A DNA stretch of 64,000 bases. Origin: Phycomyces nitens (lineage: Eukaryota; Mucoromycota; Mucoromycetes; Mucorales; Phycomycetaceae). A program made the translations under genes and the position numbers. This document shows positions 55,001-64,000 of this stretch, one piece after another; the first letter of the stretch is position 1, and the number at the start of each line of letters is the position of its first letter. Below the pieces are notes generated by a model. It did no database searches, was not told where the DNA came from, and saw only the letters and a list, made by a program, of their open reading frames with translations. Location: assembly GCA_022702545.1 (NCBI GenBank), contig JAHRBC010000004.1:3224001-3288000 (forward strand). The letters are read 5' to 3'.

Positions 55001-57357
55001 CTGCCCATTGTTTCTTCGTCTGTAAAGTGGATATCCACTTGAGCTTACCCTTGTCTCCTCGATGAATGCCTTTGGATAGCCCTTGGTACATATACCATTA
55101 TGCATACATGGAGCATCAGGCTTGGCAGTACCGCAAGGACCATGTGTCATACTATTGACTACTGTATTGTACAACTTTGGGTGGGTGATTGGGTCAGGGA
55201 GCTCTGCACAAACAAAGTTGTCAAACTCTACAGGCGTGCGAGGACGTTCATCTGGCATCAGAATAAAAAGAAGGTGGACATGGGGAAGGCCTCTCTTCTG
55301 AAACTCAACTGTGCCAATGTAAGATGATACATCACCAAAGCATTTTGTATCAAGTATATGCTTTATCATCTCCTTCATCTTCAAGTTGAAAACACGGACA
55401 CAAATATCCGGTCTGTCTTGGGCTTTTTGACCATTGAGCTCTCTTGTAATTTCCGGCCATTGAGGGTTACAGGTGAATGTAACAAAGAGTGTCGGTACTC
55501 CACGGGATCTTATGATGGCAAGTCCATCTTGAAGCATTTGCTTCATATACCGAGGTCCTCCGGTAAAAGTTGATGGCAAGACTACTGCTTTTCCGATTTG
55601 CCGAGGGTCCTCTATATTATCACCAATGCCCTTGTACATCTCTGCTCTGAGACCATCTTGATTGAGTTGAAGGTACAAAAGTCGGCTTGTCTCTATGCGA
55701 ACATAATTGTCAACTATGTACTGTTGAAATAATCTGCCATAGTGATGTAGGTAGCTGCCATCACGGATCATCAGAAAATAACAACAATGCTCAAGGATGG
55801 TGATGCGTACTGGTTGGTTATTGAGGTTTGTGATGGAAGGGTTGGAGGGAACAGATTCAAGATTCATGTGCCATCCATCGTCTCCAAAAGGGAACATGAG
55901 GACATAATGCAATGATATATATCCTGGATGCATTGAGCTAATGGATTGTAATCCAGTTGTACGATCACTTATTAACACATCATGTGGAGATGCATTACCA
56001 TCAACGTTCTCTTCAATAACCATCGCCGCTACTTCAGGCGAGCTCTGTATGTCATAGCGACGTCCGGCATCTCTTGCTGCTCTTATTATTACTTGCAGGC
56101 TACCGAATGGCTGGTTCCGAAACTGCTCAGCGACAGACATCAAGGATTGAGCATATGGATTTACATGCTGGATGACGGACTGGATTGTCTCTACAGTCAA
56201 ATGATTTAATCCAGAGAAAAGCGATGTCCGTCTCGCAAGCTGCTCATTCGTATCACTGAAATAGATCTGTGAAAATCCAGCTGAGGTTCCATTTTGAGCT
56301 CGAAGTGCTCCAACATTATGGTACATTGTACCATTTACACGAAATGTTGATATGCCATTTCTTCCACTGGCCAAATTCTCGTCAACATTAGCCTTTATAG
56401 ACACAAAAGCAAATGCATTGTTGAATGCTCTAATGTTGGTATGAAAATTCACACATTGCTCATTTCTTGCATCATGGTTGGTGACAAAATCCAAAAGCTC
56501 TTGTGGAGGTGCAATAGGTAATGGAAGTGTTATCTTTCCATTGGAGCAACACAATCCGAACCTCAGGTTTTGGATACTGCTTGATTTTAAGCGCTCATCT
56601 ACCCACATGTGTGCATTGCAAAAGGGGCATCTGCTTTCCATACGTGGAAAAACATGTCTGCAATATAAGTTTCCTTCAGTTAAAGAAATGTTTGGTCCAA
56701 TAATGTTCTCAGGGTTAAAAGGGATCATGCGAGCGACTCTATACTGTGAAATTGTTGGAGTAATCTCATTGGTTGTATTTCTTGTTTGCTCAGTATTGAA
56801 AGGACATTCATGGTGGCTTGCTCTGGAATGAGTGTTTGAACCACAGCTTGGGCAATTACGACGTGCATTTCTTCTCAATATTGGTACATTTTGAATATTA
56901 GAAAGAGTAGTATTCGATTCACTTTGTTCGTGATTAACAACATTAACTGAAGTATTGCTGGTATTGTTTGGACAATTACGATGATTAGAGCGTCTGTGTT
57001 CAAATGAGCCACAACTGGGGCAAGGTACAGTTTGGGGTTGTACATATGGAGAAATTGTATTCAGGGGACAATCACGGTGAGTTGTTCTCAGATGATTAGT
57101 AGATCCACATCTGCATGAGCGCATTGAAGAAGTAGCTTGAGGCATTTCAAAAAAGTATTATCGAGTGATTGCGTTTGTTTTAGAATGTAAGTAACAGATA
57201 AAAAAATTATATATCTCTCCCTGTGTTGTGTTGTGTTATACTATGTGACCTTTTTTTTATGGTGATGATGATAAGAATAAGATATTATACAGCACGTGAT
57301 GAGTTAGGATGGGTTTATCACGTGACGGACTAATCTCATTCTATTTTAATAATATGA
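52048..57357 (-). mobile_element. Helitron H4, boundaries approximate
   Basis: A different family from H1-H3. The 5' end (minus strand) is proposed at 57357, TCATATTATTAAAATAG, preceded by A and followed within 40 bases by CCGTCACGTGAT, which resembles the H1 leader. The 3' end is proposed near 52048, after the small hairpin CAAGC-AGC-GCTTG. No clear CTRR was found, so this end is uncertain. The element sits inside C, between its accessory gene and right terminus. Confidence 0.5.
52427..57145 (-). CDS. Helitron Rep-helicase protein of H4, intact, 1572 aa
   Basis: Single uninterrupted exon. Three CCHC-like knuckles of the form C-x-C/C-x2-C ... H ... C-P lie in the first 120 residues, followed by C-P-F-C and C-C-S-N-G Cys pairs near 185-205. 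The Rep domain has F-V-T-F-T-C-N-P-Q-W-P-E-I, the HUH motif L-P-H-V-H near residue 624 and KYLCKYLTKG near 758. The C-terminal PIF1-like SF1 helicase has Walker A GPGGTGKS near 1135, W-D-E-A near 1215, GGDFRQILP, and QGQTLSHVGVYL ... S-H-G-Q-L-Y-V-A-L-S-R near 1530. Length and all motifs are as expected for a complete fungal Helitron protein, so this is the one plausibly active Helitron gene. Unlike H1-H3 it has no intron after the first knuckle. Confidence 0.92.
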   Translation of the reverse strand: MPQATSSMRSCRCGSTNHLRTTHRDCPLNTISPYVQPQTVPCPSCGSFEHRRSNHRNCPNNTSNTSVNVVNHEQSESNTTLSNIQNVPILRRNARRNCPSCGSNTHSRASHHECPFNTEQTRNTTNEITPTISQYRVARMIPFNPENIIGPNISLTEGNLYCRHVFPRMESRCPFCNAHMWVDERLKSSSIQNLRFGLCCSNGKITLPLPIAPPQELLDFVTNHDARNEQCVNFHTNIRAFNNAFAFVSIKANVDENLASGRNGISTFRVNGTMYHNVGALRAQNGTSAGFSQIYFSDTNEQLARRTSLFSGLNHLTVETIQSVIQHVNPYAQSLMSVAEQFRNQPFGSLQVIIRAARDAGRRYDIQSSPEVAAMVIEENVDGNASPHDVLISDRTTGLQSISSMHPGYISLHYVLMFPFGDDGWHMNLESVPSNPSITNLNNQPVRITILEHCCYFLMIRDGSYLHHYGRLFQQYIVDNYVRIETSRLLYLQLNQDGLRAEMYKGIGDNIEDPRQIGKAVVLPSTFTGGPRYMKQMLQDGLAIIRSRGVPTLFVTFTCNPQWPEITRELNGQKAQDRPDICVRVFNLKMKEMIKHILDTKCFGDVSSYIGTVEFQKRGLPHVHLLFILMPDERPRTPVEFDNFVCAELPDPITHPKLYNTVVNSMTHGPCGTAKPDAPCMHNGICTKGYPKAFIEETRVSSSGYPLYRRRNNGQFHIFGRGHFVVTNQHVVPYNPYLCHKYDAHINVEICSTTRAIKYLCKYLTKGSDRAQVEISNENSAVDSGHRDQPVAIDEITEYQNARYIGPCEAVWRTFSVPIHMHHPMVSRLSIHLPDEQYVNFREDMSAEELRLARDSLSQGTKLLAFFQLCACDENARQYAYNEIPKYYTWMAASRKWKARSRPPFKDVVSRIYAASPSNMELFCLRMLLLKVRGPTSFSSIKTVDGIVYGTFQQAALALGLLADDNEWDKCMDEARQLSPSASIIRALFTYILTNCSPSDPSLLWEKYKDDMADDYFFEILNTLPTTTMDLSEEQKELILKRALGDIQSRLQVTGHNLSDYPTMPQEFVTDMGDIPILEALEMAEKRGYDAKEERQVLEVVQRMFNTEQKIAYNQIVASLNLFESEPQSRLFFVDGPGGTGKSLLFKALLNYVRSKDEITLPVATSGIAAILLPGGRTAHSRFKIPLDANHDSSCGISLGSSHARLLQKAKLFLWDEAVMCNKHSFEAVDRCLRDIMGAVDPVYERIPFGGKVFVFGGDFRQILPVVKKGTRSQVVGECLNRATFWRFVKVFRLIQNMRVSQSGPLAAEFAAKLLAIGNGDGEHEHTLELPPQWCIDSESYGTLINKVYPQISSINQQPHYYSHNAILAPTNNMITQINDVAIKIFPGDTKEYCSLDTVMDSDDPDADNARYPVEFLNYLTCSGIPPHILKLKIGMPLLIMRNVDPEAGLCNGTKVFVTTLTTNIIGIKRLDQGNNGIEYFLPRFNMTTNEGEFPFKLSRRQFPVQAAFAMTINKSQGQTLSHVGVYLEHPVFSHGQLYVALSRATDPTNVCVAVPKNVSTTKNVVYKEVLL

Positions 57358-57660
57358 TTCAAGTATACTTCCATCCCAAAATCTAATTTTAGTCCATTGT
57401 ATTTCGGCTTTTAAAACAATAGATAAATGTAACGTAGTGCAAAAACATGAAGTTTGGTTGTTGTTAAAGTATTCAGCTGTGTTAAGAAACTATATGTCCG
57501 TCTATAGAGAATTATGAGTTCAGAATCCTGCACTCATTCCATATGAGACATATTATATAGCTAACAAAATCAAGTTATATTAGATTCCGGAATTCGATTT
57601 AAATCTTACTCAGAATTAAACATCCTTGAACATATGTACAGTAACATATTTTTTGCAGTG

Positions 57661-59033
57661 ACAGCTGCTCTAACTCGTCGACCAAGGGCTTGAGGTAGTT
57701 GTTAATCTCCTCTGATCTTGGTTCCTTTGGCCCAGGCATCAGACCAACAAGAATCACGTTTTCTGCCTTGAACCTATCCTCTCGAGGCAAATTGTTGATC
57801 GCCAGGTAAATGGCTCCAGAGGAATGACTGATACCATCGAATGGCTGAAACCAATCAATGTTGAGAGTCAACATGAGTGATCAAGAGTCTTCAACAAAGG
57901 GAACGCCGTTCTTGTCCTTCAACCCCTTCCACATTGCACCATCGTAAACGTCGCACATGGTATCAACAATCTTCAACTCCTGGTTCCATTGTCTGATCTT
58001 GCTTTCGAAATCCGGGCAGAGGAAAAGGACTCTCAATGCCTGCTTGACAGACTGGTAGCTGTATTGACGTTTGGGGACTAAAGCACCAGATGATGATTGC
58101 TTCATCAATTGGCAACCACATGGAGAAACGGAACTGAGCTTGGCGGAACTGCACTGAAGGGGAGCAGACCCAGCTTCCTCATAAACCGTGTGGCAATCCT
58201 GGCACACAACGAATCTCTTTACACCCTTGGTCAAGGCAGTGAAACCCGTCATGCTTTGGAGACCAGAAAGGCTTGAAGGCAATTGGAAGTCCTGTCCGTA
58301 AATCGTCAAGAGTTTGTTGATGAACTCAATCAAGACAACAGCACCCTTATCAACCACATAACGGGATGCAAACAGAACAACGAAAATGGCAATTGCCCTG
58401 TGCACTGGGTTTTCGGGCATACCAGGAGTAGCAAAAGGGTCTATTATTTAAAAAGGAAAATTATTAATACTCAATCTTTGCTTGCTTTTGTATTGTAGCT
58501 ATTCAATACTGACCTTCACTATCAAACTCCTCGACCTCGATCTCTTCAACATCGGGTTCATCATCACTGTCATTGTCAGAGTCATCGGTGATTTCAGCGT
58601 CATCGCCATTGACCTCATTGTCAACTGAATCATTGTCAGACATCGGGACGGAATCCAAAAATGGTAGGCCGACCTGACCATCCGTTTCCATGGATTTGGA
58701 TTGAGAGGTCGGGATTGCTACAAATATAGAATACATTAGTTTATTGCCCTGTACTGGTGTTCAAATAAATATTTTTTACCCTCAACATCAACGTCCATCA
58801 CGGCACTTTGTGTGCCTGAGTTCAATTAAAGGCTAATGGTTATTATTGCGCAGCAAAGATAAAATTAATATTGAAAATAACATACTGTTTTCAAAATCCA
58901 AGACTTCTTCAAATCTTGCTCTCTTGGCATGATGCTGGGAAGTGCGCTTGGATACAATAGAGAATCCTTGCTGGTTGTTGTTGCATTTGTTGCAGTAACA
59001 GGCAGTGTTGTTAAGAGCGGAAATAGAAGACAT
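57661..59033 (-). pseudogene. Transposase of B', N-terminal part
   Basis: The exon plan is as in B: finger exon ending at 59033, acidic exon about 58503-58706, and large exon from about 58440 down to element C. A TGA at 57878-57880 replaces the CGA of B in the E-D-S-R-S-L-M-L-T-L block, just before the first catalytic Asp. This and the insertion of C make the copy inactive. Confidence 0.9.
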
Positions 59034-59275
59034 TGTTTATATGATTCGATTGTGAGATAAAAAAGGAAACAAGTGCTACATATTTTAATTTGCTGTCATT
59101 TTATAGATGAAAAAAAAGCTATTGTTTTTTAATCTTTTGCCCGAACCAATAGGATGGATTAGAATTACACTTTTTATTTGAAGTAAAAAAAATATCTGAG
59201 ATGAAAAAAAGCTCTATATTTCCACTACCCTTTTGCCACATTGATACAATGCTAAATTTGGGAGTTTTTCCAGTG

Positions 59276-59422
59276 AATGTAAATATGAAGTATGAAGATA
59301 TGGATAACAGTAATATGATAAAGTGAGCAGTGTGAGGGAAGGGACAGAGATATGAAGGGGTATGAATAAAATGAAGTGCCGATGTGTGAGAGGGTGTAAA
59401 GAGGTAGATAACATGAAGAGAA
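59276..59422. other. Short spacer between B' and F
   Basis: 147 bases, purine-rich, no ORF. It continues the sequence that flanks B' on its left. The last three bases GAA are the presumed left target copy of F. Confidence 0.4.
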
Positions 59423-59664
59423 CACTGGGAAAACGGTGGGCTATTCTACTGTGCACAGTTAACTGAGAACGTGGAGAAAGCTGAAGCAAATTTGCAACTC
59501 AACACGTTTTTTTGTGATCACCTTGAAAATATTGTTTTATTGTATTTAATTGGCTTGGATATAAAGAACAGGAGATAATATTTTTATACTCTTATAAAAC
59601 CGTAGCAAATAAAGCATATGTAACACTTGTTTCCTTTTTGTTTAAATTTCAATACACAAATACT

Positions 59665-61687
59665 ATGTCTTCTACTTCCGATGTCTACAATGAGAAGTGC
59701 TTTTGCCCTAGATGCAGTACAAGCAAGAATGGTTACAGTCTTGTCCAGAAACTGACTGGTCAACGTCATGCAAAGAGAGCAAGATTAGAGCGTCTTGAAA
59801 ATTGCAAAAGGGGCAAGTTACTTTTGTAAACACTCTATGAATTGTATCATAATATATTTTACTAGAAATCTCCTCTCAATGCAATATGATAGATGTTGAT
59901 TTTGAACGTAAGGATTATTTATTGGCATAGCAACAGAAATTAAATAACTACTATATTCTATATCTGGCTACCTTGTTCCATAAAGTCGGGTCCTCAGATG
60001 TACTTGGTGATCAGGAGAACTTGCCATTTTTGGAAGCCGATCCTTTTGCCGATCATGGCGAAATTGGTGCTGACAATGAGGCTAATGCCAATGCCGATGC
60101 TGATGCCAATGCCGATGCTGATGCCGATGCCGATGAGAATGAGATGAATGGTGGTGATGATGACGACGAGGGCGATTTGGAAGAGATCGAAGTTGAGGAG
60201 TTGGATGGTGAAGGTCAGTGTTAAATAGAGAAAAAGCCTAAAAAATTGGGTGTTAATATTTTCCATTTTAAAATAGATCCTTTTGCCTCCCCCCAAATGC
60301 CTGAAAACCCAGTGCACAGGTTCATTGCCATTTCTGTTGTCCTGTTTGCATCCCGTTATGTGGTTGACGAGGGCGCCATTGTCTTGATCGAGTTTGTCAA
60401 CAAGCTCTTGACAATCTATGATCAAGATTTCCAACTGCCCACAAACCTGCTTGGTCTGCAGCGCATGACAGGATTTTCAGCCATGTCCCAAGGAATAAAG
60501 AAATCTGTTGTGTGCCAGGATTGTCACAAGGTGTATGAGGAAGCTGGGTCTGTTCCCCTTTGGTGCGATTTCCAGAAGCCAGGAGCACGTTCCTCTTGCG
60601 ATTCCCAGTTGATGAAGGTGTCATCATCAGGTGCTTTGGTAGCCAGACGCCAATACAACTACCATTCTGTCAAGCAGGCGTTGAGAGTGTTTTTCCTCTG
60701 CCCAGATTTCGAAGCAAGAATCCGCCATTGGAACAAGGAGCTGAAGGTCGAAGACACAATGTGCGATGTGTACGACGGCGCCATGTGGAAGGAGCTCAAG
60801 GACTCAAATGGTGTTTCTTTCGTCCAAGACCCACGTTCTCTCATGCTGACATTGAACGTTGACTGGTTCCAGCCGTTCGATAGGGTGACCTATTCCTGTG
60901 GTGCAATCTACTTGGCCGTCAACAATCTTCCTAGGGCTGAGCGATTCAAGGCAGAGAACATCATTCTTGTTGGACTTATGCCTGGGCCCAAGGAACCAAA
61001 ATCTGACGAGATCAACCATTATCTCAAGCCGTTGGTGGACGATTTGGAAGAGCTGTACGTTGGTGTGAAGATGCGAACTGCTGAGTGTTCATCAGGTGTT
61101 ACCGTCTGTGCTGCGTTGTTTATGGTGGCGTGCGACATTCCAGCTGCCAGAAAGACGAGTAGGTTTACTTCCCACAACAGCACCCATGCATGCTTCAAGT
61201 GTAGTCGTGGTTTCTCTCGTTTGGATGGAACAAATAGCATTGACTTTCGTGGCTTCGACTCTGCACAGTGGTCCCTTCGCAGTGGTGTCAAAAATCGGTT
61301 GCATGCTGAGGTGTGGAAGAGTGCCAGTACGCCCTCAGAAAGGCATCAGCTGGAAATCGAAAATGGCGTTCAATGGTCCCAGTTGCATCGCCTTGGATAC
61401 TTTGACGTTGTTCGCTGCATGATCATTGATCCCATGCACAATCTCTTCTTGGGTATGGCCAAGTGAATGGTCAAGAGGTGGATTGACGATGGCCTGATCA
61501 CAGACCGTGATCTTGCTGCCATGCAAAAGACTGCCAAGTCTATGGTTCTGCCGGCCGATTATGCTGTCCTCAAAGGCAAGATCGGAAAAGGCTTTTCCTA
61601 CATGAAAGCAGACGAGTGGAAGTCCTGGGTCCTCGTATACTCTCCAGTCCTGTTGAAAGGTGTGCTCCCTCCTGACAACTTCAACAA
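59665..61687 (+). pseudogene. CACTA (tnp2-type) transposase of element F, stop codon and E2 insertion
   Basis: Finger exon from 59665 (C-F-C-P-R-C ... G-Q-R-H-A-K-R-A-R-L), acidic exon about 59985-60212 with an Asn-Ala-Asp-Ala repeat, and large exon from 60276. Clearly related to B (M-P-E-N-P-V-H-R start of the large exon). Has DVYDGAMW, LNVDWFQPFD, LVGLMPGPKEP, ACDIPAARK and IDPMHNLFLGMAK. TGA at 61464-61466 stands in the A-K-R-M block. The frame then continues to P-P-D-N-F-N-N, where E2 begins. Confidence 0.85.
60080..60150 (+). repeat. Asn-Ala-Asp-Ala codon microsatellite in the acidic exon of F
   Basis: Tandem six-base units of the type GCCGAT/GCCAAT/GCTGAT encode alternating Ala and Asp/Asn. 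Absent from B and B', so it arose in the F lineage and lengthens the acidic linker. Confidence 0.8.
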
Positions 61688-64000
61688 CACTACAGCGGAA
61701 GGACCGGTAGCTGTGCCGAAAACGGTAGCATAACTACCGTTTTTTATGATTTTTGAGCACTTTATCTCCGCAGATTGTGGTTGAAAGGTAATGTCATCGA
61801 TGCCGATTCATAAAAGTCGCATGGAATGTCTTTTCATCAGGCAATGAGGTAGTTGTAGTACCATAGAAAGGGTTCGTAAGTTTTTAGGCAACGTTATTTA
61901 TTGAAATGAGCATTTTATTTAGTGTTAACGATGTTGCGCATTTTTGAGAAAAATAATTTTTCGCCTGTGTGAACAAAACGGTAGCATAACTACCGTTTTT
62001 TTGAAACCAATTTTTTGTTTTTGATATTATTAGCCATTTTATTTTATTTTATATGACATTAATATTTATTAGAGCACTTTATCTCCGCAGATTGTGGTTG
62101 AAAGGTAATGTCATCAATCCCGAATCATAAAAGTTGCATGGAATGTCTTTTCATCAGGCAATGAGGTAGTTGTAGTACCATAGAAAGGGCTCGTAAGTTT
62201 TTAGGCAACCTTGTTTATTGAAATGAGCATTTTATTTGGTGTTAAAGATGTTGCGCATTTTTGAGAAAAATAATTTTTCACCTGTGTGAACAAAACGGTA
62301 GTTATGCTACCGTTTTTTTGAAACCGAATTTTTATTTTTGACATTATTAGCCATTTTATTTTATTTTATTTGGTATTGATATTTATAAAGAAAGAAAAAA
62401 GAAAAAGAAAATTTTTATAAAGTGGCAAGGTTCCCCATGGTCACATGCAGATTGTCATTAAACACGTAATATGGTGCAATGATAAAGAACTGATTACTAC
62501 TCAGAGGGTACTAGATGAGCCCAACTTAATGCTGAATGTCATCCACATTAACAGCATATTTTGGCTGGGTTGTTTGTCCAGTTGAGCTGTGTGACCGCCG
62601 TATTACGATTGGCACAGATGAGTCATGGGCTGCTGTACCATGCTCTTTCATCACTTCAACGAATGCCAGAAAGTGCGGTGTGCCATCAACCTCTTTATGC
62701 TCAAAATAAAATTCCACGGTGCCAACAAACCAGCTTTGAATAGTTATATTGCGACGGCTAGATAAAAATATAAAAAATGCGAGTGATCTCTATTTTGTAT
62801 TTTGACTAATGCCAATACTCACTTTCTGTATGGACAGGTGAACATCACATGATGATTGCCACGTCTGGTCTCGTTTTTTATTCTTCGGTACATACATGAA
62901 GAATGTACGGTTGAATTTTTCCAAAGACAAGAAGCAACAACAATCGTCGGGTCATCAAGTTCAATACTGTCCATACCACTGTTTCGCACATAGTACTTTG
63001 CCAAAGTATTCTTGACAACAGGGCTGCTGACACCTTCCAAGTCATCATCATTCAAGCTGGCATATCAGTTGAATGGCTCCCATAGCTGGGCAGCACTTAC
63101 ACCATCTGGAAGATCTAAGAAACTTGCTTCATTATATGTGGACGGCTGACTTGTACTAGGATAATTCTGAGAGCTGTTTGCTGAACTGACAAAGCTATGA
63201 ACAGCAAAGCGCTCAACAAGCAAACTGGCATTTCTACCACCCTTCAAGTTTGACGTGATAAGCTTGGAGTATACTCTAATTACTTTTTCCATGGGTAGGT
63301 AAGAGATTATTTGACTAATAATAGCAACAGCAGCAAAGACACTTCTTGGTCAATGATGACAAAATCAACGTACCTGTCATCAATGATTGTGGCCAGTGAG
63401 GCACGGCTAGGACAATAGCACTCCACATTTACAAGTGCAAAAGAATGTGGTGTGCCAAGAATCTTCTTCAAGACACCTTTAAGAGTGCAAACCAGACTTG
63501 TAAGAGAAAAATAGCAGAGAACAGCCAGGCAAGTTTATTAATTAACAAACATTTGAATATACATTATAATTAATACAATATTTTTATTATGTTATAGCAG
63601 GAAAGAGCAAGCAGTTCTTTTCTTTCGGAAGATGAGGTATTTCAAACGGATGACGAGGCTGAATCCCCAATCATGACAGATGTACTATAAGTTAGAGCTT
63701 TTTTGTTGCTCATCTATTCTCAATTTAATATTAATATAATATTTCTACTGTTTGATATAGGTTTACACCACTAGGAATGAGCAATGAGCCTTCATCTAAG
63801 AGAAACAGATTAAGTCTTTAATATTCTTTAGGCTGCTCTTATTGGTTCTCTCATATTTTTAGTATATGTTTTAGCGCACTTTTTCCTTTCCTCTTTTCCT
63901 TTAGCTGTTTTATCTTTGCTTTGGTCCTCTCCTTTGAAATAAAATCGAATAACTCTCCATCACATAAGATTGCCACCTTAATAAATGCCCGATTGGCATC
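61688..64000. mobile_element. Second copy of element E (E2), truncated by the window
   Basis: Starts CACTACAGCGGAAGG, one base different from E, and then follows E base for base with few differences to the window end (corresponding to about 26340 in E). Left target copy is CAA (61685-61687). It has the same palindromes, the ~320-base duplication, the same transposase fragment (about 62415-63530, minus) and the plus-strand exon piece. In the fragment, CAA of E (Q in I-Q-H-Q-V) is TAA here near 62525, a further C-to-T stop. Confidence 0.92.

Larger units (their letters stand above)
45543..57660 (+). mobile_element. CACTA-like element C, 12118 bases with inserts
   Basis: Left end CACTGCAAAAATGGTGTTAC at 45543 and right end TTTTTTGCAGTG at 57660. 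The inner parts of both ends share GTTACT.TACATATGT. Target copies ACA lie at 45540-45542 and 57661-57663. The B' transposase frame rejoins across it. It holds a transposase gene with a solo LTR, an accessory gene, and Helitron H4 near the right end. Without those inserts it would be a little over 6 kb, like A and B. Confidence 0.92.
40807..59275 (-). mobile_element. CACTA-like element B', reverse copy of B, interrupted by element C
   Basis: Right terminus CACTGCAAAAAATAAAG at 40807 and left terminus GTTTTTCCAGTG ending at 59275. Target copies AAT lie at 40804-40806 and 59276-59278. Without C and one ACA copy it is 6348 bases, against 6361 for B, and is nearly identical along its length. The difference includes a nine-base loss in the Ala-Pro repeat of the accessory gene. 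Confidence 0.93.
59423..61687 (+). mobile_element. CACTA-like element F, left part, interrupted by E2
   Basis: Left end CACTGGGAAAACGGTGGGC at 59423, similar to CACTGGAAAAACTCCC of B. The distance to the start codon (242 bases) matches B (242). The rest should continue beyond E2, outside the window. Confidence 0.75.

Overview
The window is AT-rich, has short GT-AG introns of roughly 45-85 bases, and consists almost entirely of DNA transposons. I recognise no host housekeeping gene, rRNA or tRNA. The transposase and Helitron protein styles (tnp2-type transposases ending the catalytic region with I-D-P-M-H-N, Helitrons with CCHC knuckles, MULEs with SWIM fingers) suggest an early-diverging fungus, probably Mucoromycota. 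That assignment is inference.

Layout. (1) 1-5233: right part of a CACTA-like element (D). (2) 5234-30274: three Helitrons on the minus strand (H1, H2, H3) joined end to end. H2 runs 14619-20461 and H3 20462-30274. H1 is cut by D at 5233 and by a complete CACTA-like element B (5796-12156). H3 is cut by a small non-autonomous CACTA element E (24032-27681). (3) 30275-31180: spacer with a direct repeat. (4) 31181-37343: complete CACTA-like element A. (5) 37403-40208: a broken MULE copy, a long palindrome and a nearly complete MULE. (6) 40807-59275: a second copy of B in reverse orientation (B'). It contains element C (45543-57660), which itself holds a 618-base solo LTR and an intact Helitron, H4. 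(7) 59423-64000: a B-related element F, interrupted by a second copy of E (E2) that runs off the window.

The CACTA-like elements share one plan: a four-exon transposase gene starting about 240-250 bases inside the left end, and a convergent four-exon accessory gene whose exon sizes are conserved between families. In A and B there is also a divergent small multi-exon third gene near the right end. Ends begin CACTG or CACTA and target duplications are 3 bases. The two halves of most insertions rejoin exactly once the insert and one target copy are removed, so the order of insertion can be read.

Most genes are broken. The best-preserved are the B transposase (966 aa), the accessory genes of A, B, B' and C, and the 1572-aa protein of H4. 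H3 would encode an uninterrupted 1557-aa protein without E. Three premature stops that can be checked against a sister copy are all C-to-T changes.
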